Assembly (NCBI RefSeq): GCF_006716085.1
Contig: NZ_VFON01000001.1
Span: 3,100,001 to 3,164,000, forward strand
Direction: 5' to 3'
Source: Leucobacter komagatae
GTDB taxonomy: Bacteria > Actinomycetota > Actinomycetes > Actinomycetales > Microbacteriaceae
Length of the DNA: 64,000 bases
A model generated the notes under the pieces. That model made no database searches. It was given only the letters and a program-made list of their open reading frames with translations, and was not told where the DNA came from. This document shows positions 37,005 through 44,931 of the stretch, in pieces (positions within the stretch are counted from its first letter, which is position 1; each line of letters opens with the position of its first letter). A program made the translations under genes and the position numbers.

Positions 37005-37809
37005 CCGGGGCACAGCGTCGCCACAAAGCGGAGGCCATTCCAAGCCTCGGAAAAAGGATCTTCCAGCACCGCTTGTTCAAGAGTTCCGGCAGCTTTTTGA
37101 CGAGGCGAAGAAGGCCAAGGACGATCAAGGCAGGAAGATCTCATCAGCGAAGTGGGGCGTTTATGCCTTCTTCGACTACGACGGAGAGCCGATTTACGTC
37201 GGCCAGACGCACGAGCAGCTTGCTACTCGCCTGAATCGTCACTTGACGAACCAGCGCACTGACGCCGTTGCGATGCGAATCCTTGACATCTTCGAGGTCG
37301 CTGAAGTGAGAATGTGGCCCGTCTGGGAACTCCAAGGAGTCTCCGCCAAGGACAACGACGCACTCAGGCTGCTCGACGCATATGAGTACTCGGCGTATCT
37401 AGCTGCGATCGAAGACAGTAAGTTCGGAGCAATCCTCAACGAGAAGATTCCGCCGATCTCCACGCGGGTGGAACTGCCCGAGTCGTACACTTTCCCGTTG
37501 ATCTCCGAGCAGACGCGAAGGGAGCGAGGCCATGCGGATGTGCGCATCGCCCGCCGCGCTGAGACCATCGCGCGCCTTGCTGCTGTTGCTCATGAACGTG
37601 GCGAGGTATCTGACGGCCTGCGTCGCGTGCTTGTGATCCAGGCCGTGCGGCTCGCCTACCTCTCTGCCGTGCGGCTGGCTGAAGTCGAAGGCCGCCCAGA
37701 GCCGGACCCTGCGGCGATCTCTGTTGAAGGACTCGTCGGTAGCGTGCTCTATGAGCACTCGGATCCGCACGGCGAGAAGAGGGATGACGATGAAGGTGGA
37801 GTCACCTGA
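36997..37809 (+). CDS. GIY-YIG nuclease, probable restriction enzyme
   Basis: A 270-residue protein with a GIY-YIG domain: GVYAFFDYDG (54-63), IYVGQT (66-71) and the catalytic arginine in LATRLNRH (about 76-81). A glutamate that would bind the metal is plausibly in DAYEYSAYL (about 128). AGGAGG eight bases upstream fixes the ATG at 36997, overlapping the methyltransferase stop. The C-terminal 100 residues are helical and not recognised. Type II enzymes such as Eco29kI and Hpy188I use this fold, and the coupling to a C5 methyltransferase makes it the likely restriction endonuclease. The site specificity cannot be read from sequence. Confidence 0.85.
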   Translation: MASRGTASPQSGGHSKPRKKDLPAPLVQEFRQLFDEAKKAKDDQGRKISSAKWGVYAFFDYDGEPIYVGQTHEQLATRLNRHLTNQRTDAVAMRILDIFEVAEVRMWPVWELQGVSAKDNDALRLLDAYEYSAYLAAIEDSKFGAILNEKIPPISTRVELPESYTFPLISEQTRRERGHADVRIARRAETIARLAAVAHERGEVSDGLRRVLVIQAVRLAYLSAVRLAEVEGRPEPDPAAISVEGLVGSVLYEHSDPHGEKRDDDEGGVT

Positions 37810-37857
37810 AATCGCAGCTTTGCACATCAGAGGCTGACGGCTGAAACTTCTTGTGAC

Positions 37858-37895
37858 GTTGCCCTCCCTGATAGGGGCAACATCATTCTTTCTTC
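37858..37895 (+). terminator. Terminator after restriction-modification operon
   Basis: GTTGCCC and GGGCAAC (37858-37864 and 37875-37881) flank a ten-base loop, and a T-rich run (ATCATTCTTTCTTC) follows. It separates the restriction-modification operon from Hachiman. Confidence 0.75.
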
Positions 37896-37990
37896 GATGC
37901 GTGCTTATTGGAGACTAGATCTGTGCGTTGATGGAGAGTCCTTCCTGACGATGTAGGTCATTTCCCGATATGTTGAGCTATGGAGGGACC

Positions 37991-38917
37991 ATGACTCAAC
38001 TGATTGCACTGGACGACATCGCCGCTGGCACATCGGAGCAGACGCGATCGTTCTTCCATGTCCTAGGGGAACGAACCATCCCCGACACGCGCGTGAACTA
38101 CCGGGTCCACTGGCTCGCGCTAGACGCAAACGGCCGGCATCGCACAACGGCATTGGCGCGACACCTCTACTACCGCATCGTCGACTACTGCATCCCTCGC
38201 TCTCGAATTCAGGAAGCCCGTGCACGCGATGCTCGGGAAGGGGGAAACGTTCAGATGATGACACTGCAAGAAGAAGCTCGCAGGATGTTCATGGACTCCG
38301 AGACGTCTGGCGAGGGAGGCGAGCTCCTGCTCTATTTTCTTCTCGAAGCGGAGCTGAACATCCCGCAGATTTTGTGCAAGATGCCATTGAAGACGAACAC
38401 AGCGATGCCGATTCACGGCGTGGACGGTGTGCACGCAGCGATTCGGGAGGACGGCGGCCTCGCAGTTTACTGGGGTGAGTCCAAACTCTATGGAGATGTG
38501 CAATCCGCGATGACTGATTGTCTTGAGAGCATTGCCCCGTTTCTCGTTGATGACGGGGCTGGGACGGCACATCGCGATCTCGTGCTCGTGCGCGAAAATC
38601 TTGACGCCGGAGACCGTGACCTTTCTCTCAAACTCGTGCAGTACTTCACCGACGACGCTCCCGAGCGTCTGGGGCTTGAGGTGCGCGGCGCTTGCCTCGT
38701 GGGTTTCACTCACGACGCTCATGGAGATCCATTTCGAGAGGACAAAGCCACCATCGTTGAAGCCGTTCAAGAACGTATCGACGCATGGTCGAAGAGCGTC
38801 GGAACGAGAGTACAGAATCGCGCCATTCACGGTTTTGAAATCGAGTTCTTCTGCATGCCCTTGCCTTCAGTGCAGGAGCTTCGAACCGCATTCAATGACC
38901 TTCTGAGCCACCGATGA
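37991..38917 (+). CDS. hamA: HamA, nuclease subunit of Hachiman defence system
   Basis: A 308-residue DUF1837 protein. GGAGGGAC directly before the ATG at 37991 fixes the start. Family blocks: SGEGGELLLYFLLEAEL (from about 106), PLKTNTAMPIHGVDGVHA (132-149) and the catalytic-type YWGESKLYGD (160-169); Glu111, Asp145, Glu163 and Lys165 match a PD-(D/E)xK nuclease core. In Hachiman HamA is held inactive by HamB and released to cut DNA when HamB meets abnormal DNA, protecting the population by abortive infection. It overlaps hamB by an ATGA junction. Confidence 0.92.
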   Translation: MTQLIALDDIAAGTSEQTRSFFHVLGERTIPDTRVNYRVHWLALDANGRHRTTALARHLYYRIVDYCIPRSRIQEARARDAREGGNVQMMTLQEEARRMFMDSETSGEGGELLLYFLLEAELNIPQILCKMPLKTNTAMPIHGVDGVHAAIREDGGLAVYWGESKLYGDVQSAMTDCLESIAPFLVDDGAGTAHRDLVLVRENLDAGDRDLSLKLVQYFTDDAPERLGLEVRGACLVGFTHDAHGDPFREDKATIVEAVQERIDAWSKSVGTRVQNRAIHGFEIEFFCMPLPSVQELRTAFNDLLSHR

Positions 38918-41454
38918 ACGACGACGAATACTGGGGCGAAGTCGCGGTCCTCACTGCTTTCGCTGAGGGAGTCCGTCTTTCCACCCTCAAATCCACACGC
39001 AGCGTCTTCGCTAACGTACGCCCCGACGACCCGACTCCGAGCATCGACTGGGAACGTCACCTCCTTGCAGCCAGCCTCGTGACGACCCAAGCTCCTGAAT
39101 CGATCCAGTCGGGTGCACTACGCATTGTGCAAGGGTGCCTTCAGGACGTTGATGCGTCCACGCAGCAGAAGGAGGCAGCGGAGTATCTCTTGAGACGCCT
39201 CGGCAATGCTCGGGCGGCTGACCTCGCCCTTGAGAAGGGTCTAACTCAGGATCGGAAGGACAACATCGGGGCGAGCCCGCTGTCACTCGACCTCATCCGA
39301 CGAACACTAGAGCTCAGCGTCGACGGCGGAGACCGTCGCATGCCGGTGAACCATTTCCAACGCCAGTTCTGGAGCGCCGCTGAGGAGGCCCGGTGGACTA
39401 GCGTCTCCGCGCCGACCTCAGCCGGCAAATCTCACATTGTTAGGTTATGGCTTGCCACCCAGATCGCGAATCGTTCGCGTTACCGTGCGGTGTATCTGGT
39501 GCCTACTCGGGCGCTGATTGAGGAAGTCAGTCGAGAACTCGAAACTGCTCTTGGTGATAACGCCACGGTCACTACTATGCCGTGGGACACACGAGTGGGT
39601 GAACGCCCGCACGAGCTCTTCATTCTGACCCAGGAGCGATTGCACATTCTGCTGCACAAGCACCCCAGGATGACTTTCGATCTCATCTTCGTAGACGAAG
39701 CTCAGAAACTGAGCGATGGGACCCGCGGAGTCTTGCTCCAAAGGACGTTGGACGAAGCGGCGCGACGCGGCGAGCCGAAGATCATCTTCGCCAGCCCTCT
39801 CACCTCAAACCCTGAACTGCTTGTAGAAGGAGTTCCGGGCACTTCGACGGCCTTGCTCAGCGAGACAGTTACTGTGAACCAGACATTGATTCATGTGAAT
39901 CAGCGGCGGTACCACCCAATGCTTTGGGACATGGTCGCACTCGTCAACGGCGAACGTATGCCGATCGGTGAATTCGACTTGCCCGCTCGTCCAGTTCCCG
40001 AGAGTAAGCGGCTCTCCCTCGTCGCCGTCGCACTTGGCAGCGAGCACTCAGGCAACGTCGTCTATGCCAATGGAGCCGCAGAAGCAGAGAAGATCGCGGG
40101 TCAGATATGCGACGCTCTCTCCTCGTCCAGCTGGCAAGTGACGAAAGACACCCTCGACGTGGTGGAGTTGGTCGAGAAGACCATCCACCCCCAATATCTC
40201 CTTGCCGCCTATTTGAAGCAAGGAGTGGCGTTCCATTACGGCAACATGCCACTTCTGGTTCGTGAGGCCGTAGAACGCCTCTTCCGCACTGGAGATATTC
40301 GCTATCTCGTCTGCACATCCACCCTCCTCGAAGGCGTCAACTTGCCCTGCCAAAATCTCTTCGTCCGGGCACCGCGCAAAGGAAACAATACCCTCATGTC
40401 CGCTCCAGATTTCTGGAATCTGGCAGGCCGGGCAGGACGTTGGGGTGTGGAGTTCCAGGGCAACATCGTCTGCATCGATACCGAGTCAGAGAGCATCTGG
40501 AGCGAAGTTCCAGTTCGCCGTTCCCGACAGCCATTGGAGAGGGCCACCGACACACTCCCGCGCAAATACCTCGAGCTGCACCAGTACATCCAGGAAGGCA
40601 CTCCGGTCGGCATTTCGCGAACAGACCCTATCCTGCAGGCGCTCTTCGGCATCCTTGCAGCTGCTCGAAGGCAAGAACAAGACCTAAACGACTTGCCCTG
40701 GCTACAGGTTGACGCCAAAGAGAAGACTGCGCTTTCCGAGCTCGTCGATGAGAAATTGTCATCACTTACCGTCTCTCCTGAAACGCTGCAGACTCACGCA
40801 GGCATCAGCCCGATCTCTATCCAGCGTCTATTCGATCATTTCCAATCAGTCGGCAGCAGAGATGAGTTTGAACTGGCCCCGCCTGAAAGCTACGACGCCC
40901 TCAACTCCTACATACGCGCCATCCAGATATGCTTCACGTTCCTCGGAGCCGATTTCACCTCAAACGAAGGCCGGCACTACTCTCTCGCTCTGCTCTTTGT
41001 GGAGTGGATGCGAGGGCGGCCTCTCGCCGTGCTCATAGCTAGCCGCCTGAGCTATTTGCGGCGGAACGGAAAGAAGCACAGTCTTCCAGTAGAGATTCGT
41101 AACGTGCTCAAAGATGTCGAGCAGTACGCACGGTTTGAGGGTCCGCTCTTTCTAGCATGCTATTCCGATGTCTTGAACGAAGCTATCCCACCAGATCCGG
41201 GCGCAGAGGGATCAAGAGACATTGCCATGATGATGGAGCTCGGAGTCTCCCGTATCACTGAGGTGTCAATGATGAGCTTGGGGCTCTCCCGGACTAGCGT
41301 TGTCGCGCTTTCCGAACACATTGTCGGTGACAATCTCTCGCCCGCCGAATGCCTCGAATGGATCTCCTCCCGCAAAATCGAATCCCTTGACCTACCGGTT
41401 TTGGTCATCGAGGAAGTTCTGAATGCTCTGCACAAGCGTGCAAACACCATCTAG
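38914..41454 (+). CDS. hamB: HamB, SF2 helicase subunit of Hachiman
   Basis: An 846-residue superfamily 2 helicase. After an N-terminal helical domain of about 140 residues come Walker A APTSAGKS (166-173), motif Ia VPTRALIEEVSREL (197-210), motif II DEAQ (261-264), motif III region FASPLTSNP, motif V TSTLLEGVNLP and motif VI NLAGRAGRWG (about 506). The C-terminal 300 residues are helical and probably contact HamA. HamB surveys DNA and controls the HamA nuclease. The frame is intact. No clear terminator follows; the next gene is convergent. Confidence 0.93.
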   Translation: MNDDEYWGEVAVLTAFAEGVRLSTLKSTRSVFANVRPDDPTPSIDWERHLLAASLVTTQAPESIQSGALRIVQGCLQDVDASTQQKEAAEYLLRRLGNARAADLALEKGLTQDRKDNIGASPLSLDLIRRTLELSVDGGDRRMPVNHFQRQFWSAAEEARWTSVSAPTSAGKSHIVRLWLATQIANRSRYRAVYLVPTRALIEEVSRELETALGDNATVTTMPWDTRVGERPHELFILTQERLHILLHKHPRMTFDLIFVDEAQKLSDGTRGVLLQRTLDEAARRGEPKIIFASPLTSNPELLVEGVPGTSTALLSETVTVNQTLIHVNQRRYHPMLWDMVALVNGERMPIGEFDLPARPVPESKRLSLVAVALGSEHSGNVVYANGAAEAEKIAGQICDALSSSSWQVTKDTLDVVELVEKTIHPQYLLAAYLKQGVAFHYGNMPLLVREAVERLFRTGDIRYLVCTSTLLEGVNLPCQNLFVRAPRKGNNTLMSAPDFWNLAGRAGRWGVEFQGNIVCIDTESESIWSEVPVRRSRQPLERATDTLPRKYLELHQYIQEGTPVGISRTDPILQALFGILAAARRQEQDLNDLPWLQVDAKEKTALSELVDEKLSSLTVSPETLQTHAGISPISIQRLFDHFQSVGSRDEFELAPPESYDALNSYIRAIQICFTFLGADFTSNEGRHYSLALLFVEWMRGRPLAVLIASRLSYLRRNGKKHSLPVEIRNVLKDVEQYARFEGPLFLACYSDVLNEAIPPDPGAEGSRDIAMMMELGVSRITEVSMMSLGLSRTSVVALSEHIVGDNLSPAECLEWISSRKIESLDLPVLVIEEVLNALHKRANTI

Positions 41455-41575
41455 CTCTAGCACGGATATGTGACGACGGGAGGCTGACTAGCTATCTAGC
41501 AGGTACCAATCGAATACCGCGTTTCCTGTTTGCCCTGGCGCTTGGAGACCGCCGAATCCGTCTACCAGGGCACGC

Positions 41576-42151
41576 TCAGGTTCGAGATCCACGGATGTGC
41601 GCAGCAATCTTCTTGGCCCGACCGGTCGTCTGCGCACGGGCCTCGCTGAAGTCGAGATCAGCGAATTCATCGGCGGCGAAGTACCGAACGTAGAGATCGT
41701 CCGAGATAACTTGCCAGTAGCTATTACTGCGAAGCCTCACGTTCTGAGCGAAAATCGGGGTGGCTTGTTCGCCAAGCGGCTCGAACTGGTCGAAGGTCGG
41801 ATCCATGAGCAGCCCGAACTCTTCGGAGACGACGATCATGTGGCCGGCGTAGATCTGGAAGGGGGTGCCACCTGCGAAGGTCTCGATGAGCGGAGCCGAG
41901 ATACCCCGCCTCGCGAGGAAGGACTCGCCGAATGCCTGACCGCGCTGGCCGGTCACCTGGTGCCCGGTTTCGAGATCGGTGGCGAACAGGGAGACGGCTC
42001 TCGCCTCAACTTTGTGACCCAGCTGCATCGCTACCTCGAGGAGGAGCGCAGTCGCCTCGACGCATGTGGGTCCAGTGAAGAGGCCTGCGACGACGCGTGT
42101 CGCTTGTTCGAGTTCTGCAATGGGGTCAGTCATAAGGCCATTCAAGCGCAT
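41576..42151 (-). CDS. Unknown protein, possible papain/transglutaminase fold
   Basis: A 191-residue soluble protein, or 185 residues if the ATG at 42133 (MTDPIAELEQ) is used. I do not recognise the family, but an ordered Cys-His-Asp set is visible: Cys36 at the start of a helix (TGPTCVEATALLLEVA), His110 in IYAGHMIVVSEE, and Asp122 in LLMDPTFDQF. A cysteine at a helix start, then a histidine in a strand followed by DPTFDQ, is what transglutaminase-like or arylamine N-acetyltransferase-like enzymes show. It lies between Hachiman and the DUF262 gene, on the opposite strand from both. It might be a single-gene defence or toxin-like enzyme; this is a guess. Confidence 0.55.
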   Translation of the reverse strand: MRLNGLMTDPIAELEQATRVVAGLFTGPTCVEATALLLEVAMQLGHKVEARAVSLFATDLETGHQVTGQRGQAFGESFLARRGISAPLIETFAGGTPFQIYAGHMIVVSEEFGLLMDPTFDQFEPLGEQATPIFAQNVRLRSNSYWQVISDDLYVRYFAADEFADLDFSEARAQTTGRAKKIAAHIRGSRT

Positions 42152-42246
42152 CCGTAGAAGGGTAAGACCTTTATCAAGCCGCCAGAGCGGCTTCGGTGGG
42201 GGGTGGTATAGAGGCTCCCAGTTCGGAGCATCGCGGAATGCGCCAA

Positions 42247-42356
42247 CCTAGTGGCCCACCTCTGCAACGCATGCAAAATGTGAGGAGCTTTGCAAGAAAC
42301 GGAACGTTAAACCTTAGTCGAAGATAGGAATTGGCCAATCCGTCTGCCTGGGGGCT
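42247..42356 (+). repeat. Cassette-bracketing repeat, copy R2
   Basis: Diverged copy: CTAGTGGCCCACCTCTGCAA (42248-42267), CGCATGCAAAATGTGAGGAG, TTTGCAAGAAACGGAACG, then a TTGGCCAATCCGTCTGCCTG stretch (42331-42350). It lies within the 320-bp gap before the DUF262 gene. The rest of the gap has no supportable gene and should hold that gene's promoter (TATGGT at about 42432). Confidence 0.65.
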
Positions 42357-42474
42357 GAGCGCTAGCGCGTGGAACTCTGCCTCAGGCATGGCCAGGGAGC
42401 GTTGGGGGTCCCCGCTTCGAGCCGCAAGAAGGTATGGTGAGGAGAGAAGACAGACCGAGGAAATAGGGGCGCAA

Positions 42475-44154
42475 ATGTCGAACAAAATAGATTTTGATCT
42501 TAAAGGCATAGGCTACCTCTTCAAGGTCGAGATTCTTCAGGTGCCTCTCTACCAGCGTTCGTACTCTTGGGGGACGGATCAGATCAATGATTTTTGCTCC
42601 GACATAAAGAATGCTTTCGGTTCTTCTCAGAGAGAGCATTTCATGGGAACTGTCGTCTTATCCTCAGAAGAAGGTGCCAGGCTGACCATTATCGATGGTC
42701 AGCAACGGCTGGCCACGACGACGCTTTTCCTAGCAGCGATGCGGGACTACTACGAAGAGCACGGTGAGAATGCGCGAGCGAATGCGATCAATTCTGAGTA
42801 CCTCAATATGTTCTCGGACGAGGAAGGCGCTCATGTTCCGAAGCTTGTCCTAAACGCTGAGGATGACCATTTCTTCAGGCAGTTCGTTGTGCCTGATGCT
42901 GAAGCAGTGGGGGCCACACGTGACTCTCATCGACTTCTTGAAAATGCCAACGAGAAAATTCGTTCCTTTGTGCAAGAGCAAGCAGAGCAAGCCGGAACGA
43001 ACTGGGTTGACACTTTTGTCCGGTGGAGGAAATTTATTGAGTCGGGCCTCCGCGTCATCTACGTAAAGGTTCCAAGTGAGTCTGACGCCTTCATGATTTT
43101 CGAAACTCTGAATGATCGCGGCGCAAACCTCACGCTTTCCGATCTCTTGAAGAACTACCTGTTTGGGCGAGCATCTAAACAGGCGAATGGGCTTGAGATT
43201 GTGCGAGACAAATGGCTTGTCGCATTTGGGGCGCTCGATGCAGATCAAGATCTCTTCATTGCCTATCTTAGGCACCTCTGGAATTCGAAGCGCGGGGCGA
43301 CGCGGGAAGCCTACTTGTATAAGCAGATTAAGAGTCACGTCACGACGGCTACGCAAGCCATTGAATTCGCGACTGAAATCGAGTCCGGTGCCGGGGTTTA
43401 TGCGGCGTTGTTATCTAGTGATGACGACTACTGGTCTGCCTGGGGGAAATCAACAAGGCTGAACATTGAGACACTTAACCTTCTGGCATTAGGGCAAATC
43501 CGACCTATGCTTCTCGCTGTTCTGCAACACTTCACCATGAAAGAAGCAAAACGTGTTCTCCGGCTTTCGGTTAATTGGGGTGTGCGCGGGCTCATCGTCG
43601 GTGGCATCGGAGGGGGATCGACGGAGAAGGCCTATTGCGATGCCGCCGTTGCTGTGAGAAAAGGCGAAGTGAAGACAGCGGAAGAACTTCTGTCGAGGCT
43701 CGAGGTGATTATCCCCAGCGACGCTGAATTCCATAGTGCCTTTTCAAGCGTTCGTGTCTTGAAGGCATCTCTCTCGCGATATTATCTTCGCGCACTCGAA
43801 GCCCGAAGGAGAGGCGAAGCGGAGCCCGAATTCGTAGCTAATCCAGACGAGGCCGAAATCAACCTTGAGCACGTATTGCCCAAGAAGGCAACTGAGACCG
43901 ACTGGCCTGCGTTCCCTGGCGACTCGGGGAAACAATGGGTCGATCGACTCGGGAATCACGCGTTGCTTCAGAAAGCTCCGAACGACTCGATTGGCAATCG
44001 GCCCTTTAATGTTAAGAAGCCAGTCTTGGCGTCGTCCAATTACGAACTTACGAAGGAAATTGGTTCGCAGGCCGACTGGACTGCAAGCGAGATTGAAAAG
44101 AGGCAAGTTGAGCTTGCCTCTGAAGCATCGGCGACTTGGCCGCGCATGATCTAA
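42475..44154 (+). CDS. DUF262/DUF1524 protein (GmrSD-like restriction factor)
   Basis: A 559-residue single-chain protein of the GmrSD/ParB-like type. The N-terminal DUF262 domain has VPLYQRSYSWG (23-33) and the nucleotide-handling DGQQRL (74-79). The C-terminal DUF1524 domain is an HNH nuclease: NLEHVLPKK (His466) and LGNHALLQK (about 492-500). Family members act as type IV-like restriction enzymes against modified phage DNA or as phosphorothioation/BREX-linked effectors. GGGGCGC seven bases before the ATG at 42475 supports this start. The gene is a monocistronic cassette bracketed by repeats R2 and R3, with codon use and GC clearly lower than the chromosome, a sign of recent transfer. Confidence 0.88.
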   Translation: MSNKIDFDLKGIGYLFKVEILQVPLYQRSYSWGTDQINDFCSDIKNAFGSSQREHFMGTVVLSSEEGARLTIIDGQQRLATTTLFLAAMRDYYEEHGENARANAINSEYLNMFSDEEGAHVPKLVLNAEDDHFFRQFVVPDAEAVGATRDSHRLLENANEKIRSFVQEQAEQAGTNWVDTFVRWRKFIESGLRVIYVKVPSESDAFMIFETLNDRGANLTLSDLLKNYLFGRASKQANGLEIVRDKWLVAFGALDADQDLFIAYLRHLWNSKRGATREAYLYKQIKSHVTTATQAIEFATEIESGAGVYAALLSSDDDYWSAWGKSTRLNIETLNLLALGQIRPMLLAVLQHFTMKEAKRVLRLSVNWGVRGLIVGGIGGGSTEKAYCDAAVAVRKGEVKTAEELLSRLEVIIPSDAEFHSAFSSVRVLKASLSRYYLRALEARRRGEAEPEFVANPDEAEINLEHVLPKKATETDWPAFPGDSGKQWVDRLGNHALLQKAPNDSIGNRPFNVKKPVLASSNYELTKEIGSQADWTASEIEKRQVELASEASATWPRMI

Positions 44155-44299
44155 CCGAACGCGACTTGGTACCTAGGAAGTCAGAACTCTGTATGAGCAA
44201 CTGGTTTACGATCCCCAAGCTCCGAACGAAGAGCATCTGGTTTCGGCTTCGACTGCAAGAGTTCTTGGGGTCGGTCGGAGAATGAAGGTGCTATGGATT

Positions 44300-44473
44300 C
44301 AGCGGACATAAACCCACCACATGCGAACTTTCGATGGGTGCGAAGCTCAGGAAATTAGTGGGCAAATCTAGTGGCCAGCGTCCTGCAAAGCATGCAAAAC
44401 GTGACGGGCTCTGCAAGGCATGGAACGTCGAACCCCTGGTCAAGTAGCGGAAAGTAGCCGTTACGTCTGCCTA
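44300..44473 (+). repeat. Cassette-bracketing repeat, copy R3
   Basis: Near-complete copy. CATAAACCCACCAC (44307-44320) leads to TTAGTGGGCAAATCTAGTGG (44355-44374), CGTCCTGCAAAGCATG (44379-44394), GTGACGGGCTCTGCAAGG (44401-44418) and CCCCTGGTCAAGTAG (44433-44447). Together with the 44155-44300 stretch it fills the gap after the DUF262 gene; nothing else is seen there. Confidence 0.75.
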
Positions 44474-44508
44474 TTGGCCCACTAACCTGCGATGGGGCGT
44501 CAGATGAG

Positions 44509-44715
44509 TTATCGATCCGCTGATCTCAGCGCATCGACCACTCGTTCCAAGCTGCTCTCCGTACTCTCGTGCTCCCAGAAACGAATGACGGTCCAGCCGG
44601 CGTCCTCAAGCGACTTCGAGTTCCGCGCATCTGGGTCTGAACAGGCTCGCCTCGCTGCCCAAACAGTATGCGGTGGTTTTCGGGACCTCGGTGAAGCATC
44701 CCGACTACCTTTATG
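44509..44715 (-). pseudogene. C-terminal remnant of a second Vsr endonuclease
   Basis: Read on the minus strand, about 45 codons to the TAA at 44509 give the Vsr C-terminus: LEDAGWTVIRFWEHES, then a helix ending DALRSADR. Further upstream, in another frame, GCFTEVPKTTAY resembles the block after the catalytic WHGC. The N-terminal catalytic half is missing and at least one frameshift is present. It differs from the intact vsr at 35.3 kb, so it is the scar of a different methylation system once held between repeats R3 and R5. Confidence 0.7.
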
Positions 44716-44823
44716 GTTCGTACAGCAGACCCGTTACCTAACAGCGATGACTCAGACGTGAGCGCATCCTGGTATCGTCTACCGGAATGCATTGAGGTCT
44801 TACCCGCTTGATGCTGGACCCTG

Positions 44824-44916
44824 CGTAAACTCATCACAAACCAGGCTCAGAGGCGATGCCGAAGTTGCGACGCTAGCGGCCAATTTAATGACGAACGTTC
44901 TGCAAGGGAAGTAAAC
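44824..44916 (+). repeat. Cassette-bracketing repeat, partial copy R5
   Basis: Partial copy retaining CGTAAACTCATCAC (44824-44837), then CGCTAGCGGCCAATTTAATG (44871-44890) and ACGTTCTGCAAGG (44895-44907). The right half seen in R1 and R3 is missing; the copy ends where the DUF4062-ATPase gene ends. Confidence 0.55.
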
Positions 44917-44931
44917 AGTGGATGAGAGAAG

